NCBI GenBank assembly: GCA_031761405.1
Contig: JASEVX010000012.1
Location: forward strand, 18,750,974-18,814,973
Source: Serripes groenlandicus
Lineage: Eukaryota; Mollusca; Bivalvia; Cardiida; Cardiidae
Reading direction: 5' to 3'
DNA: 64,000 nt
In this document: positions 63,083-64,000 of the stretch, one piece after another
How positions within the stretch are numbered: position 1 is the stretch's first letter
How the letters are laid out: the number at the start of each line of letters is the position of its first letter
The notes under the pieces: generated by a model
Seen by the model: only the letters and a program-made list of their open reading frames with translations
Told to the model about the DNA's origin: nothing
The model's database searches: none
Position numbers and translations under genes: made by a program

Positions 63083-63300
63083 TGATTGTTTGGCGTTTTA
63101 TGCCGTTTCCAACAATTTTTCAGTTATATCGCGGCGGTTCCTGGGTGAGTTTCCAGTGCGACTGATCCATTAATCCTGGTACCGGTTCGTCAGTCGTTAT
63201 GCTAAACATGCAACCGTGAACGCCAAGGAGGGCAGCCATTACTACCATTTTATAAAGTGGTATGCCCCAGCCGGGGATCGAACCCGCGACCTCCCGCAGA
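63083..63300 (-). mobile_element. tRNA-type SINE, inverted, best-preserved head
   Basis: TTTGGCGTTTTATGCCG to CCGGGGATCGAACCCGCGACC (B-box complement). Confidence 0.8.
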
Positions 63301-63504
63301 ATTAATTGGCCCACATACGAAGGAAGTCGACATTGGCGACATTGCGACTAAACGTAGATACACATCAGCCGCCTACGCAGTCTGGTGTAGATATACATAT
63401 GATTATCCGCTGCTTACCATGTATTCGTTCAATAGCAATTCGAACTTCTGGTGAACCTTTATGACCAAATTAGACTAGAATTGAACCCCCTCCTCCAAAA
63501 CATA

Positions 63505-63702
63505 CATCAAGTACACAGCAGACAACTTTGAAAACATCCAGGATAACCTCTATAAATGTAAGTATAATTATAGAGTATAGCTGAACAAATGATCTTATTC
63601 TACCTTTGATCAAATGATTTCAAAAATATTCTGACTCCCGTGACTAAAACGCCCAGAGAGTGGTAGATGCGATAAAAAGTGTGTCTATAAGTGGGGAAAG
63701 GA
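63505..63702 (+). mobile_element. M1b degenerate copy
   Basis: ACAGCAGACAACTTTGAAAACATCC to GTGTCTATAAGTGGGGAAAGG. Confidence 0.55.
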
Positions 63703-63827
63703 GTGTTGACAAACATACATCTTCATCGCCATGACAACTAATTTTAGAAACGCGGAAGGGCGGCTTTCGTGTGGCTTATACCAATTATAAAGGAACCATT
63801 TTGTCACAAGTGCTAAATTGCTAAAAC

Positions 63828-64000
63828 ACGAGTTATTATAATAATTGTTGTTATTCTACATGTTGGATTTCTTGTTAAACGTCTTGACGTCAATGGTTTA
63901 TCTATAAAAACCATTTAGCCTAAATACGAGTTATTATAATAATCAATGTTATCTACAAGTTGTATTTCTTGTAAAACATATTGACGTTCATGGTGTATCT
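63828..64000 (+). repeat. 98-bp tandem duplication, runs off the window
   Basis: ACGAGTTATTATAATAAT at 63828 and 63926, with CTTGTNAAAC...TTGACGT blocks in both units. Confidence 0.75.

Noticed and set aside
1..64000. piggyBac transposase, Helitron Rep/helicase or LINE reverse transcriptase genes
   Set aside because: No frame long enough and no motif seen; all mobile elements here look non-autonomous.

Overview
The window looks like intergenic or intronic DNA from a mollusc, most likely a bivalve. This is inferred from AT-rich sequence, several tRNA-headed SINEs with the tail type common in mollusc genomes, and bivalve-style mobile repeats with about 160-bp tandem cores (compare the published 'pearl'/CvA elements). 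No organism name is given and I could not search. There is no bacterial gene content, rRNA, convincing tRNA gene or CRISPR array, and no intact transposase or reverse transcriptase.

The dominant component is one family of short palindromic elements, called M1 here. Copies start TTAA-CCCTTTCCC and end GGGAAAGGG-TTAA, carry CTGCAGCAGACGACTTT near each end and have a central hairpin. M1a copies (CCCTCATA ends, about 230 bp) are similar to one another and look younger. M1b copies (CCCACATA ends, 180-285 bp) are diverged. By hand I count about 20 M1a and over 50 M1b copies, roughly a quarter of the window. TTAA plus CCC termini suggest piggyBac-type mobilisation. Strand '+' for M1 means the end reading CGACAATTCTGCAGC or ACAACAAATCTGCAGC comes first.

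Other families sit between or inside M1 copies. M2: fold-back CGAGGGCTTGG elements with 4-bp target duplications. M3: palindromes around CCCTATGTTGTGGGTAC. M4: ATGAGCC...CCAACAT elements. M5: one 309-bp palindrome. T1: a hAT-like element at 59871-60650 that keeps the 5' end of a zinc-finger coding region. SINEs have several different heads but one shared 3' tail.

The most interesting group is a set I call H (H1-H9). These elements are unrelated internally but share an end architecture: a 5' start ACAAG or ACTA, a short leader often with a small hairpin, then an 8-12 bp box whose inverted partner lies at the extreme 3' end (usually in the right arm of a 3' hairpin), followed by TAA. Several carry tandem cores of 145-166 bp. 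Where the host is an M1 copy or SINE, the insertion junction shows at most about 2 bp of possible duplication. This resembles rolling-circle (Helitron/Helentron-like) non-autonomous elements.

Layout: 0-6.5 kb M1b with M5, SINEs and M2; 6.7-10 kb H7, H1 and H7 again; 10-18 kb M1, SINEs, M4, M3; 18.5-19.3 kb H6; 19.3-26 kb M1 including a 189-bp tandem array; 26.1-27.1 kb H9 copy 1; 27-45 kb M1, M3 and two minisatellites; 45-46.3 kb SINE plus H8; 48.4-49.4 kb H9 copy 2; 51-52.4 kb three M2 copies; 53.6-58 kb H2, H7, H3, SINEs, H4; 59.9-60.7 kb T1; 61.5 kb a possible host first exon on the minus strand; 61.8-63.3 kb SINEs. Host coding sequence is not established; a few splice-like candidates on the minus strand are flagged at low confidence.
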